Counted from the stretch's first letter, positions 24,442 through 33,280 are shown. The stretch: DNA of 64,000 nt from Bradyrhizobium prioriisuperbiae (GCF_032397745.1 NZ_CP135921.1:5010501-5074500), one strand, 5' to 3'. A program made the numbers and translations. The notes: generated by a model not told the origin, from the letters alone.

Positions 24442-25584
24442 ATGCAACTCGAGACACTCTCTGACATCGTTGGCGCGGTCTACGATTGTGTACTCGCGCC
24501 CGAGAACTGGTACCGCGCATTGCCTCTGATCTCGACCTTCGGCAAAAGTGCCGCAAGTTCGATCGTGATCCAGGGCCGCAGTGAGGTCCATGCCGCCAGC
24601 GTGTTCGAATATGGCGCCGAACAATCGTTTCTGCGGTTGTATTTTGAGAAGCTCGTCGCATCGCGACTTCCGGCGGGGTATTCGGCGACATTCGACGATG
24701 TCGGCGAAGTGGCCACCATGACGATGCTGGCGGGCGAGCGTGAGCTGCTCAACAGCGATTTTTATGTGAAATGGGTGAGGCCGCTCGGTTTGCGCGACGT
24801 CATCGGCGTGCTGGTCCTGAAATCCGGAAAGCGCGTGGCCTGGTTTTCGGTAACGAGATCCAGCGTGCAGTCTCGTTTTACCGACGAGGACCTGCTGCAG
24901 ATGTCGCTGCTGTCGCCGCACATTTGCCGGGCGTTGCTGATCTCGGACGCGTTCGATCTGCGCACCATCATGGCCTCGCGCCTCGAACAGACCGTCGATC
25001 AGCTCTCGACGGGCATTTTCCTCACCGAAGACGATGGCCGCATCTCCTATATGAACAGTTCCGCCGAGCGCATCCTGAAAGCGGGCGGCACGCTCAAATC
25101 AAAGAACGGCCGGCTGATGGCCACGGAGTCTGGAGCGCGGGATCGGCTCGCGCACGCGCTGGCGCAGAGCGTCGTCGGCAAAGCGCCGCGTTCCACGGGT
25201 CGGCATGCGGTTGCGTTGCCGGACGAGGAGGGTGGCGGTCTGATCGCCAACGTCCTGCCGCTGCAGTGGCGAGACGGCCGCAACCCGCTGATGCCGCTGC
25301 CGGGGACCGCTGCTATGTTCGTCCAGGATCCCGCCGAAGCGGCGCCGCCGCTCACGCAGGCATTTGCCACGCTCTACGGACTGACCGCGGCCGAAGAGCG
25401 CGTACTCGAGCAAATCGTGAAGGGGCAAACGCCTCAGGAGGCGGCGGATGAGCTGAGCATCGGCCTGGCGACCGCAAAAACTCACCTGCTGAAAATCTTC
25501 GCCAAAACCAACACCGGACGCCAGGTGGAGCTGGTTCACCTCTTCGAGAGATTGAAGTCGCCGGTGCGAGCCAGGACGAAGTGA
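24442..25584 (+). CDS. LuxR-family transcriptional regulator
   Basis: 380 residues from the ATG at 24442; the frame is open upstream to 24358 but overlaps the amidase gene. An N-terminal sensor region and a PAS-like segment (DQLSTGIFLTEDDGRISYMN) precede the LuxR helix-turn-helix (YGLTAAEERVLEQIVKGQTP and IGLATAKTHLLKIFAKTNTG). It is a paralogue of 10270-11415, with the same length and layout. As the third gene of the flavoprotein/amidase group it probably regulates that operon. Confidence 0.82.
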   Translation: MQLETLSDIVGAVYDCVLAPENWYRALPLISTFGKSAASSIVIQGRSEVHAASVFEYGAEQSFLRLYFEKLVASRLPAGYSATFDDVGEVATMTMLAGERELLNSDFYVKWVRPLGLRDVIGVLVLKSGKRVAWFSVTRSSVQSRFTDEDLLQMSLLSPHICRALLISDAFDLRTIMASRLEQTVDQLSTGIFLTEDDGRISYMNSSAERILKAGGTLKSKNGRLMATESGARDRLAHALAQSVVGKAPRSTGRHAVALPDEEGGGLIANVLPLQWRDGRNPLMPLPGTAAMFVQDPAEAAPPLTQAFATLYGLTAAEERVLEQIVKGQTPQEAADELSIGLATAKTHLLKIFAKTNTGRQVELVHLFERLKSPVRARTK

Positions 25585-25754
25585 GCCGATCCGAATTGCT
25601 GGCGCAGCTGACGCCTTTGATGCTGCGGGGTGGTCGTATCGCGCTGTGGCTGCATCATCGTCGGCGGGGCCGGGGCGCATTCAACCAGGGCGTGATGCTG
25701 CGCGCGCTCACCGCGGGCGAGCCCCAAATCCGCAGCTGAAGCGGTCGTATCCGT

Positions 25755-25797
25755 GATGATTCCACCGAACGGTTGATGTGGCATCGGTGCGTTTCCC
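25755..25797 (+). promoter_or_regulatory. 43-bp element shared with the oxdC upstream region
   Basis: The 26 bases from 25755 are identical to those upstream of oxdC (read on the minus strand from 13133), and 39 of 43 match overall. It lies 27 bases before the DUF1127-like gene, reading toward it. The preceding 170 bases after the LuxR gene carry no gene. Confidence 0.5.
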
Positions 25798-25823
25798 CGA
25801 GATTCCGGTGCGGGGACGGAAAC

Positions 25824-26210
25824 ATGGAGCGACAGATGCCATCCGGACCTATTCGCCGAAACCAGGCTGCGGGCACATACGCCAGCGCAATCATCCGCTC
25901 GCCTGCCTCGATCAAAACACTTCGCTCGGACGATGCGCCGGCAAGCATAACCGTCATGTTTGGCGCGGCGCTGCGCGCGACGGTCCGGCTCCCCGTGACA
26001 TGGTGGCAGCGAATCCACTTTAGAGCGCAGTTGCGCGCGGACATCGTGGACGCAGCCGATTTCTTCCATGATATCGGCATCAGCTTGCCTGAGGCGCAAG
26101 CCGAAGCGGCGCGTTTTTTCTGGGAGCCGGTCACGCTGACGTGCGGGCCAATCACCACCCCCGGCGTCGCGCCCACGCGTGGAAACCTGGATTTTCGATC
26201 GGGCGCGTGA
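25824..26210 (+). CDS. DUF1127-like small protein
   Basis: 128 residues from the ATG at 25824 with ggacgga upstream; a GTG or ATG near 25773 would fall inside the shared element. The C-terminal half has the DUF1127 pattern: a basic amphipathic helix (TWWQRIHFRAQLRADIVDAA) then FFHDIGISLPEAQAEAARFFW, the family's DIG-x-x-x-x-EAxxEAxxPFW ending. DUF1127 proteins are small stress- or phosphate-linked RNA-binding regulators in alphaproteobacteria. The N-terminal 60 residues match nothing I know, so the start is uncertain. Confidence 0.55.
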   Translation: MERQMPSGPIRRNQAAGTYASAIIRSPASIKTLRSDDAPASITVMFGAALRATVRLPVTWWQRIHFRAQLRADIVDAADFFHDIGISLPEAQAEAARFFWEPVTLTCGPITTPGVAPTRGNLDFRSGA

Positions 26211-26354
26211 CCCGTCCAGCGTCGATCGTGCGTGGGCAGCATATTTGGCCGCACATCTGGCAGAGGCCTGCTGCGTCAAGTCGTGTGCCCCAGCGATCAT
26301 TATATTCCGGACATAAAATATGAATTCACCAGACGTGAAAATTATCTCAAGGAT

Positions 26355-27341
26355 ATGCCCATGGGGACGCCATTTTTTTCTCCGCCGGCTGTCAAACCTA
26401 ACTCCACCGACATATTCGGGTTCGACGAGGTGCCTCCGACGGCGAGTGGCATATTCAATGCCTATCAGATGGTGCCCTTAAATGGATATCGCGATGTCGA
26501 CATCAGTACCGGCGGCGAACCATTCGTCGTATTCTCGCGTGCACCTGATATTGCACAAGTCCTGGAATCTAAGACGGGTGTTCCTGCTCCCGACAAAGGT
26601 CTTGCTTTCAGGAATCCGGCGCCTTCGGTCAAAGTGACTATCCGAAACCAGGGGATGGAAGGCCTGACCGAAGTCGTCATCATGAAGCTGCTGGACGGAG
26701 CCGTGACATCGACCTTGGCCGTCTCGGCGAAAACTCCGAAGCCGCTCACATTTAAAGTGTTCACATTGGAAGACTCGCTACGCAACGTGGGGCAACAGGA
26801 AAGGCCGACCTCCATCGATCTGGGTAGGCTAAAGACCTCTCTTGAGGATGTAAAAAAAATCTATCTGAACCAAGCCAATGTTGTGCTGACCCAACAATTC
26901 CCCCTGGAAAGCCTTTCAATAGAGGGAGACCTGGGTGATCCCATAATGTTGGAGGACAAGGGCGCGCTCATCAACGGAAAGCGGGATCAAGCCCCGCTGA
27001 ATTTTTTCGAAGAGAGATTCAAGAGCTCACCGGTCAGATTCAATATCGTCTTGTCTTGGGAGTTCCTGCAGAACAAGCGAGAGCGTAAATCCATTGGCGG
27101 CTTGGCGCCGCAACCTGGAAATGTTTGCATTATAAACCCATTTATTGTGGATTATGCCTTTCTGACCCAGAGAATAGCGCACGAGATGATGCATAGTCTG
27201 GGAGCAGGGCATGTGACTCCGACAAGCGGTTTCCTCATGACGGTGGATGAAATAAACTCGAATTGGCGAATGACCAGAGCCAACATCGATCTGGCAAATC
27301 CTTCCGGAATGCTAGTAGTTGTCGATCCGAGATTTCTCTGA
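26355..27341 (+). CDS. Putative metzincin-type zinc metalloprotease
   Basis: 328 residues from the ATG at 26355, with aagga upstream. Near the C-terminus HEMMHSLGAGH (residues 276-286) is a full HExxHxxGxxH zinc motif, and SGFLMTV shortly after could supply the Met-turn. The N-terminal 200 residues contain beta-rich repeats of unknown kind (VKVTIRNQGMEGLTEVVIMK, PLTFKVFTLEDSL). No clear signal peptide. The GC content is visibly lower than in flanking genes, which suggests recent acquisition. The next gene overlaps its stop by one base, so they act together. Confidence 0.7.
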   Translation: MPMGTPFFSPPAVKPNSTDIFGFDEVPPTASGIFNAYQMVPLNGYRDVDISTGGEPFVVFSRAPDIAQVLESKTGVPAPDKGLAFRNPAPSVKVTIRNQGMEGLTEVVIMKLLDGAVTSTLAVSAKTPKPLTFKVFTLEDSLRNVGQQERPTSIDLGRLKTSLEDVKKIYLNQANVVLTQQFPLESLSIEGDLGDPIMLEDKGALINGKRDQAPLNFFEERFKSSPVRFNIVLSWEFLQNKRERKSIGGLAPQPGNVCIINPFIVDYAFLTQRIAHEMMHSLGAGHVTPTSGFLMTVDEINSNWRMTRANIDLANPSGMLVVVDPRFL

Positions 27342-27826
27342 TGGAAAGCGAGATAACGATGCCGCTCACGTCTCGATTGTTCAAAGACAACCAGCAACTT
27401 CAGGCATGCCTCACCAGTGACCCCGCGCATGTGACGCCGGGCGCCCGTGGTTCCCACGTTCATCTTATTCACCTTGCGCTTATGATTATCGACACGCTAC
27501 CGATCGCGGAGGGGGAGTATGATACGCGACGATACGGCACGAGCACGGCCTCAGCCGTCCTGGCGTACAAGAAAAAACGACAGATCATAAACAAGAGCTA
27601 TCAAAAAACCGAAGACGACATTGTGGGAAAGATGACGATCTCATCGCTGGATCAGGAGATGAGGAATCTTGAGAACGCTCCTCTCACTGGACCAAAGAGA
27701 GGACGCCGCGTGTGCGCATGCCGAGGCTGTGGCCGGCCTGTTCGCACCGAGACGGTGCCTCCTGTATCCCGAGCAACGTGCGAGCAAATCGCCGCGGAAT
27801 GCCGCGACGAGAAATCGATTCAATAG
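27341..27826 (+). CDS. Peptidoglycan-binding-like domain protein
   Basis: 161 residues, starting at the ATG that overlaps the protease stop as TGATG. Residues 35-105 look like a PG_binding_1 three-helix module: GSHVHLIHLALMIIDTLPIA, then YDTRRYGTSTASAVLAYKKK and DDIVGKMTISSLDQEM. The C-terminal 50 residues contain CACRGCGRPVRTE and CEQIAAECR, possibly a metal or disulphide site. No signal peptide is seen. Together with the protease it forms a two-gene cassette of unknown role. Confidence 0.65.
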   Translation: MESEITMPLTSRLFKDNQQLQACLTSDPAHVTPGARGSHVHLIHLALMIIDTLPIAEGEYDTRRYGTSTASAVLAYKKKRQIINKSYQKTEDDIVGKMTISSLDQEMRNLENAPLTGPKRGRRVCACRGCGRPVRTETVPPVSRATCEQIAAECRDEKSIQ

Positions 27827-28130
27827 AGCTGCGCCGTCGACGCATATCGCGACCCCAGCGCTGTCGGGAAGGAGCACATATTGACGGTTTCCAAGCCATC
27901 AGTTCTGGCCGCGCATAGCGATGCGCTATGGAGAAATTTCACTTCTGAATATCGCGCGTAAGCGGCTGAAGCTTCCGGGCGACGACAATGACAATCGCCT
28001 GTTCGGCGTCGCGGCCAAGATCACCTGAACACCAGGCCAGCCCATCAATTGGCTGGCAGATCCCGCTTACGCCGTTCGACGCGAGCGCAATCGGCTTGCG
28101 GGACGCGTCATGAGGCGGCCGTCCTGAGCG
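27827..28130. other. Gene-free stretch
   Basis: About 300 bases with no supported gene. Fragments such as NIARKRLKLPGDDNDNRLFG and INWLADPAYAVRRERNRLAG can be read on the plus strand but are separated by a stop, so they may be remnants. Confidence 0.4.
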
Positions 28131-28163
28131 CAAAAGGCCGCCGGATGATCCCGCGGCCTTCGA
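28131..28163 (-). terminator. Terminator of the flotillin operon
   Basis: Leftward GC-rich stem (aaggccgcggg / atccggcggcctt with mismatch) followed by only four T, about 25 bases after the flotillin stop. Confidence 0.55.
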
Positions 28164-28185
28164 ACAGCGGATCACTGATACGATC

Positions 28186-29892
28186 CTAGCTCCGCTGTTC
28201 GGTCTCGACCACCGGATGTGCCGTCGTGTCCGCCGGTCCGCCATTCAGCGCGCCCCCGCCGGTGGCGTTCTCCAGTAGCGTCGCCAGCGGATCCGATCCA
28301 GGCTTGTAGCCACCCTGGCGCAGGATCTCGTCGACCATCGGCCGCAGCGCCTGCAGTTTCAGCAACTGACCGGCGAGGCCATCGCCGAAGCCGAGGCCGC
28401 CGCCATCGCCACTACCGCCGCCGCCGAGCAAACCGCCCGTGTTCAGAATGCGGATGTCCTTGATGCTGGCGATCGGCTTGACCGCTTCGGCGATCGCGGT
28501 CGGGATCACCTCGAGGCGTTTCTTGGCCAGTTCGAAGTTGATGACGTTCTCGCCGAGCTTGTTGCGGGCCTCGTTGTTCAGCGTCGTGACAGCGGCTTCG
28601 GCTTCGCCGATCTCGCGCACACCGACGGCCTTGATCTTGTTGGATTCGGCTTCAGCGGTCGCGAGTGTGCGGATCGCGTCGGCGCGATCGAGCGAGGCCT
28701 TCTTTTCAGCTTCCGCCGCGACGATGACCTCGGTCGACTTCTTCTCGGCCTCCTTGCGGGCAGCGAGCACAGCGGTCAATCGGTCGCGGTCGGCGACCTC
28801 GATCGCGCGCGCGGTCACCACTTTTTCCTCCGCCGAGACCGCGAGCGCTTCGGCGGTCTTCGCGTCGGCGATTGCCTCGGATTGCTCCTTGCTCTTGTTG
28901 GCGATCGCGATCTCGTTCATCTGGGTCGCGATCTGGATTTCGCGGCTGGCGTCGGTCTTGCGCTTGTTGACGGCGAGATCCGATTCGATCACCGCGGTGT
29001 CCCGCGCCTGCTTCGCCGCAGCCTCGCGCTGGGCGACCTGCTGGTCGGTGCCGATGCGGGCGTTTTCTTCCGTCAGCTTGGCGGTCTGCTGCGCCTGCGC
29101 CACCTCGGCGCGGGTGCTGGCCGTCTTGTTGGCGATGTCGCGCTCCTGGCTGAGCTCGGCTTCCTTCTTGGTGCGCTCGATGGTCAGGGTCTGCTGGCGG
29201 GCTTCGAGATCCTTTTGCGCGATCGCCACTTCATTGTCGCGGATGATGGCGTTGCGCTCCTGCTTGCGCACCTCGGTGATCTTCTTCAGGCTGGTGAGGC
29301 CTTCGGCGTCGAAATAGTTCTCGGGGTTGAAGAAGGTGATGTCTGTCTGGTCCAGCTTGGTCAGCGACACGGACTCGAGTTCAAGTCCGTTCGACTTGAC
29401 GTCGGATTCCACCGTGGTCTGCACGTGCTTGACGAAATCGCTGCGCTTTTCCTGCAGCTCGAGGATTTCCATGGTGGCGGCGACCGAGCGCAGGCCGTCG
29501 ACGAATTTGGCCTCGACCTGCTCGCGCAGCTTCTCGGCATCGTTGGTGAGGTCGCCCAGCGTTTGGGCCGCGAGCGCGATGCTCTCCGCATCCGGCCGCA
29601 CGCGGACGTAGAACTCGGCGCCGATGTCGACGCGCAGCCGGTCCTTGGTAATCAGCGAGTCCTTCTTGCTGCGCTCGACCTGCAGCCGCAGCGTCTTGAG
29701 GTTGACCCGCGCCAGGGAGTGAAAGATCGGCAGCACCACGGCGCCGCCGTCGAGCACCACCTTCTTGCCGCCGAGGCCGGTGCGGACAAAGGCTTCGTCA
29801 CGGGTCGAGCGGCGATACAGCGTGGTGAAAACGATGCTGAGGACGACAATCAGCGCGACGCCGATCAGCGCGGGCAGGGCAATATCAAACAT
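28186..29892 (-). CDS. yqiK: Flotillin-like SPFH membrane scaffold protein (YqiK type)
   Basis: 568 residues. One N-terminal transmembrane helix (IALPALIGVALIVVLSIVF), then an SPFH domain (residues 30-200: FVRTGLGGKKVVLDGGAVVL, IGAEFYVRVRPDAESIALAA), then a long coiled coil rich in Ala/Glu/Lys (about 210-480), and a glycine-rich tail (GGLLGGGGSGDGGGLGFGDG). Flotillins oligomerise into membrane microdomains. The neighbours are a YqiJ-like NfeD-type partner and PspA, the usual membrane-stress set. It is last in the leftward operon. Confidence 0.9.
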   Translation of the reverse strand: MFDIALPALIGVALIVVLSIVFTTLYRRSTRDEAFVRTGLGGKKVVLDGGAVVLPIFHSLARVNLKTLRLQVERSKKDSLITKDRLRVDIGAEFYVRVRPDAESIALAAQTLGDLTNDAEKLREQVEAKFVDGLRSVAATMEILELQEKRSDFVKHVQTTVESDVKSNGLELESVSLTKLDQTDITFFNPENYFDAEGLTSLKKITEVRKQERNAIIRDNEVAIAQKDLEARQQTLTIERTKKEAELSQERDIANKTASTRAEVAQAQQTAKLTEENARIGTDQQVAQREAAAKQARDTAVIESDLAVNKRKTDASREIQIATQMNEIAIANKSKEQSEAIADAKTAEALAVSAEEKVVTARAIEVADRDRLTAVLAARKEAEKKSTEVIVAAEAEKKASLDRADAIRTLATAEAESNKIKAVGVREIGEAEAAVTTLNNEARNKLGENVINFELAKKRLEVIPTAIAEAVKPIASIKDIRILNTGGLLGGGGSGDGGGLGFGDGLAGQLLKLQALRPMVDEILRQGGYKPGSDPLATLLENATGGGALNGGPADTTAHPVVETEQRS

Positions 29893-29906
29893 GAAAGTTA
29901 CTCCGG

Positions 29907-30599
29907 TCAGTGGCTCTGTGAAATGCTGCGAGAACTCGCTGGGGATTTGGCAGGAGATTTGAGATCGTCGGGAACGGCGACCGCGACAAACCGCGTGTCG
30001 TCGCGATCGACCAGCAGCACCGAGGCGCCTTGCGGCAGTGGCGGGGAGGCGGGCGCAGCGGACGCCGCGACGAAGTGCAGGTTGCCGTAGATGTCCTTGA
30101 CGCGGACGCGTCCCGGAAGTCCCTGGTCAAGCGGGCCAATCACCACTTCGCCGACGCGGCCGACCAGGTCGCCAAGATCGACGGCATAACTCTCGTCGCG
30201 CGGGATGATTTTGGCGACAAGCCGGCTCGAGGCGCGCACGAACGGCAACGCGACCACGAGTGCAGCGGGCGCGGCGACGATTGTCGGCAGCGGGCCACCA
30301 AGGGCGCGGGCGATGTCCTGGATCAGGAAGCCCGCAATGGAAAACATGCCGAGTACCAGCAGGACGAAGATCAGGAGCGGCACGCCGCCGGCATTGATCC
30401 ACGAGATGGCATTGAGCAGCCCATGGTCGCCGTGACCATTGAAATGGCCGTCGAAATTGAAAGCACTTCCGATGGATTCGCTGATCGAGAAACCGATCAG
30501 CATCGAAATCACTTCGACGCCGCCGACGAACACGATCATCACCGCCGCGATGGCGAAGGGGCGCACGTCAGGGGCCAGAAGGTGCTCGAGAATGCCCAT
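29907..30599 (-). CDS. yqiJ: YqiJ-like inner-membrane protein with OB-fold domain
   Basis: 230 residues. N-terminal membrane helices (FAIAAVMIVFVGGVEVISML, GGVPLLIFVLLVLGMFSIAG) are followed by a C-terminal NfeD-type OB fold (DLVGRVGEVVIGPLDQGLPG, RVRVKDIYGNLHFVA). YqiJ/NfeD proteins are obligate partners of flotillins. Its stop lies 14 bases upstream of the flotillin ATG. Confidence 0.85.
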   Translation of the reverse strand: MGILEHLLAPDVRPFAIAAVMIVFVGGVEVISMLIGFSISESIGSAFNFDGHFNGHGDHGLLNAISWINAGGVPLLIFVLLVLGMFSIAGFLIQDIARALGGPLPTIVAAPAALVVALPFVRASSRLVAKIIPRDESYAVDLGDLVGRVGEVVIGPLDQGLPGRVRVKDIYGNLHFVAASAAPASPPLPQGASVLLVDRDDTRFVAVAVPDDLKSPAKSPASSRSISQSH

Positions 30600-30678
30600 G
30601 TGAGTTGTTCACCTCCATTCGCGTCCTTTTGCTTGCGCACGGTCCCCGGACGCGGCGGGGGCATGCGTTAGAGATCAC

Positions 30679-31818
30679 CTATGTCTGCGATTTCAGCTTC
30701 GCCAGCCGGTCCGCTATCTCTTTGTCGCGGTGCAGTGCACTGAGTTCATCGATTCCCTGCAATGAGGCAACGCCGCCGGCCGGAACGCCGGTGGTCCGGG
30801 CGATTGCCCGGCTGGCGCGCTCGGTTCGGGTGATGCTGTCGGCCGATTGCCGCAATGCGGCAGGCATCGCCTGCGTGGCCGCGGCCGCTTCGCTCTTTTT
30901 GAGGTCGGCGAGGCGCGCCTCGGCGTCCTGCAGGGCGGAGCGAACCGCATGCAGCGAGGTGACGTTGGCTTCGATCACCTCGTCATTGTCGGCGAGCGCC
31001 TTGGACAGCACCTCGAGCTGGGCCTCGAGATCGAGCTGGCGCGCGATGCCGGCTTCCGCGAGATCGTCGCGCGTCTCGGTGATCGCGGTGCGGATCTTGG
31101 TGGCGAGATCGGCGAGATCCTTTTCGATCTCGCTGCGACGCGCCTTCAGCCGATAATCGCCGGCGCGGGCCTGGGCGAGATCGGCGCGCGCAGTCTGCTC
31201 CGCCTCCTCGATCTCGCGGATGGCCTGCTGCACCACCGCGGTCTTGTTGCTGTCTTCCGCCTTGTCGATGGCGACATGGGCAATGCCGGAAATCAGGCGG
31301 CCGACGCGGCTCAGAATGGTTTCGGGAACCATGACATTCTCCTGTTCTGGAGGGAGGTTGGGGGTGACGCCGAAGTGGATTTCGAACGCGCCGTCACGCT
31401 GGATCAGGCAGGCGGGCGCGTTGTAGTTCCAGCCCTGCGCGTAGCCGGCGACGTCAAAGGGAATGCTGACGCGCCCGAGTGCCGTGCCGAGCGTCAGCGT
31501 GGTGGCGGTCTTGATGTTGACCAGCTTCTCGTCGAGCGGCAGCCGCGCGACCTGCGCGTTGCGATAATCGATGCGGTCGCGCAGGCCGAGCGTCACCAGG
31601 CGTGACGGCAGCCGGGTGCGCTGGCGAATGGCGTCGTAGGCGTGCGCATGCAGGGCGACGAGGTTGGAGCCGATGTTCTTCTCGCTCACGATGGCGTCGA
31701 GGACCTCCATCATCAGATGGTAATCCGTGAACGTGGCCTCGATGGCGGCGCGGGCGGCCTCGTCGGGGGCGAGGCGGTAGCGGAGCGCGGAAGCCGCAGT
31801 CTGGTAAGGAGCAACCAT
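30679..31818 (-). CDS. PspA/IM30-family protein with TnpB-like N-terminal extension
   Basis: From the ATG at 31818 the frame gives 379 residues. Residues 1-160 resemble the N-terminal half of TnpB, without the RuvC nuclease: ALHAHAYDAIRQRTRLPSRL, then LGRVSIPFDVAGYAQGW and APACLIQRDGAFEIHFGV, ending where TnpB proteins begin the first RuvC motif. From MVPETILSRVGRLISGIAH the remaining 217 residues are a complete PspA coiled coil (DKAEDSNKTAVVQQAIREIE, LEAQLEVLSKALADNDEVIE). An aggag site six bases before the ATG at 31332 could also start a stand-alone PspA of normal length. PspA acts in membrane-stress repair with flotillin and YqiJ. Confidence 0.75.
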   Translation of the reverse strand: MVAPYQTAASALRYRLAPDEAARAAIEATFTDYHLMMEVLDAIVSEKNIGSNLVALHAHAYDAIRQRTRLPSRLVTLGLRDRIDYRNAQVARLPLDEKLVNIKTATTLTLGTALGRVSIPFDVAGYAQGWNYNAPACLIQRDGAFEIHFGVTPNLPPEQENVMVPETILSRVGRLISGIAHVAIDKAEDSNKTAVVQQAIREIEEAEQTARADLAQARAGDYRLKARRSEIEKDLADLATKIRTAITETRDDLAEAGIARQLDLEAQLEVLSKALADNDEVIEANVTSLHAVRSALQDAEARLADLKKSEAAAATQAMPAALRQSADSITRTERASRAIARTTGVPAGGVASLQGIDELSALHRDKEIADRLAKLKSQT

Positions 31819-31829
31819 GGGAAAAGGAT

Positions 31830-31850
31830 AAAGCACTACTTTGGTGCTTT
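31830..31850. promoter_or_regulatory. Operator-like inverted repeat before the PspA operon
   Basis: Arms AAAGCAC (31830-31836) and GTGCTTT (31844-31850) with a 7-base spacer, centred about 22 bases upstream of the ATG at 31818. The position suggests a repressor site or a self-recognition site of the operon. Confidence 0.5.
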
Positions 31851-31955
31851 ACAAGGGGCTGGCAATGAAAATTTTGTAGGACCCAAGTAACTGTTTGGCA
31901 GAACTTGTTTTTTTGAAAGATTGGTGGGATGGCGGCCCTGCCGAACGCTCCGATC

Positions 31956-32035
31956 CGTGGCCCGGGTGAGCGAAAGCGAGACCCGGGAGCGGCACAAGAC
32001 CCGCATCTCGGCTTCGCCTCATGCGGGCTACAGGC
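31956..32035. repeat. Palindromic intergenic repeat
   Basis: Pattern gtggcccgggtgagcgaaag ... gcatctcggcttcgcctcat ... gggctac, a diverged relative of the element at 43841-43922. Confidence 0.65.
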
Positions 32036-32046
32036 CGAACTTTCCG

Positions 32047-32397
32047 CTAGCCGTGATGCGCCGCTTGGCTGTCGACCGGAGCCTGCTCCCGCCGCTCGGT
32101 CATGCCGTAGTCCCTGACAACGCCGGCGATCCGCAGCCGGTAGTCGCTGAAGATGCCGTTGCGGCCGGCGGCCTGCGTCGCGCGATGCCGTGGCCGATTG
32201 CGCCAGCTGGCGACGGCCTCTTCGTCGCGCCAGAACGACAGCGATAGCAACTTGCCGGGGTCGGTCAGGCTCTGGAAGCGCTCCACCGAAATGAAGCCGT
32301 CCATGCCCAGCAGTTCGTCGCGCAGCCGCGCGGCATGATCGAGATATTCGTCTTTGCGGCCGTCGGCCGGCGAGACTTCGAAGATCACGGCGATCAT
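32047..32397 (-). CDS. Antibiotic biosynthesis monooxygenase-type (ABM) domain protein
   Basis: 116 residues from the ATG at 32397, with a gagg ribosome site. An ABM/dimeric alpha-beta barrel is evident: IAVIFEVSPADGRKDEYLDH, GMDGFISVERFQSLTDPGKL and LSLSFWRDEEAVASWRNRPR. ABM proteins are cofactor-free oxygenases, isomerases or haem degraders. The HRATQAAGRNGIFSDYRLRI block is typical of the YqjZ-like branch. Monocistronic. Confidence 0.85.
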   Translation of the reverse strand: MIAVIFEVSPADGRKDEYLDHAARLRDELLGMDGFISVERFQSLTDPGKLLSLSFWRDEEAVASWRNRPRHRATQAAGRNGIFSDYRLRIAGVVRDYGMTERREQAPVDSQAAHHG

Positions 32398-32589
32398 GGG
32401 GACCTCACGTTCCGATCGAGACAACACTACAACCAATGCCTATCGCGCGGGAGATGTCTGATATTTCGGCCGGCATCGAAGGATGGGGCGCAGGATCGCG
32501 CGGTGAGTCTGCGCGGATTGAGACGCCGCATGCATTGACCGAAGAACTCCGCTATCGAACTGTTGAACGGCGATTCGGGGAGGGCGGTC

Positions 32590-33069
32590 ATGACCGGCAA
32601 GCGTATCGTTGTTCTGGTTCTGGCGGCCGTCATCGCCGTGGCTGCGCTGTGGGCGACGCAGCATAAACAGCTGCCGAGTCCACCGAAACGGGAGGTCTCC
32701 GCGGCCATCCTAAAAAGCGCGTCGAAAGAAACCTTCTTTGAAATGATCGCGGCCTATTGCAAGGCCCATCCGGATCCCTCCGATCTCGGAAGCTGTGCGA
32801 TGTGCAGCAGCGAGACTTGCCCGACCTGCGGCTTCGGCCCGGAGCGGGCCGTGCTCGTGCACCAGTGCAATCCAGGCAACTGGGATTGCGCCGGCAGCCT
32901 GCTGTTCGCGCCGGCCACCGGCGGCAGTTGCGCCTTCGCGCCGAACGGCGGCTGCCAATGTCCGGTGGGCGGCGTGAAGAAGTCCGAGGCGGACAGCGCG
33001 AAACGGCTGGCCGCGTTGCTTCGACCGGCCGCGCCGGTGGCGCCGTTGTCCCTGCGTCAACCGCAGTAG
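32590..33069 (+). CDS. Exported or membrane-anchored cysteine-rich protein
   Basis: 159 residues from the ATG at 32590, ribosome site ggagg. An N-terminal hydrophobic helix (RIVVLVLAAVIAVAALWA) could be an uncleaved signal anchor. The rest has nine cysteines, including CAMCSSETCPTCGFG and the later CNPGNWDCAG, SCAFAPNGGCQC, suggesting a disulphide-stabilised periplasmic domain. Family not recognised. It is divergent from the ABM gene. Confidence 0.65.
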   Translation: MTGKRIVVLVLAAVIAVAALWATQHKQLPSPPKREVSAAILKSASKETFFEMIAAYCKAHPDPSDLGSCAMCSSETCPTCGFGPERAVLVHQCNPGNWDCAGSLLFAPATGGSCAFAPNGGCQCPVGGVKKSEADSAKRLAALLRPAAPVAPLSLRQPQ

Positions 33070-33121
33070 CGCGCCATCGTGTGCGATCCAGCGAGGCGCG
33101 GACGACGTCAGCTCAGAACTT

Positions 33122-33280
33122 TCAGTTGAAGCTGCCCTCCACCGAATGGTCCTGCATGCGGTCGGCGATCTGGCCGACATAGGCGACGCCGATGCTGGCC
33201 TGCGAAGTGACGCGCAGGTCCAGCCCGCCTTCGAGGCGAGCCCGGCGAACGGTTTCAGCGCGATCCACAACCGCTGAAAA
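33122..33280 (-). pseudogene. C-terminal remnant of an autotransporter barrel
   Basis: The leftward frame reads RRARLEGGLDLRVTSQASIG then VAYVGQIADRMQDHSVEGSF and a stop at 33122, the usual end of an autotransporter beta-domain. Upstream there is no passenger or signal sequence and the frame breaks, so only about 45 codons survive. Confidence 0.55.
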
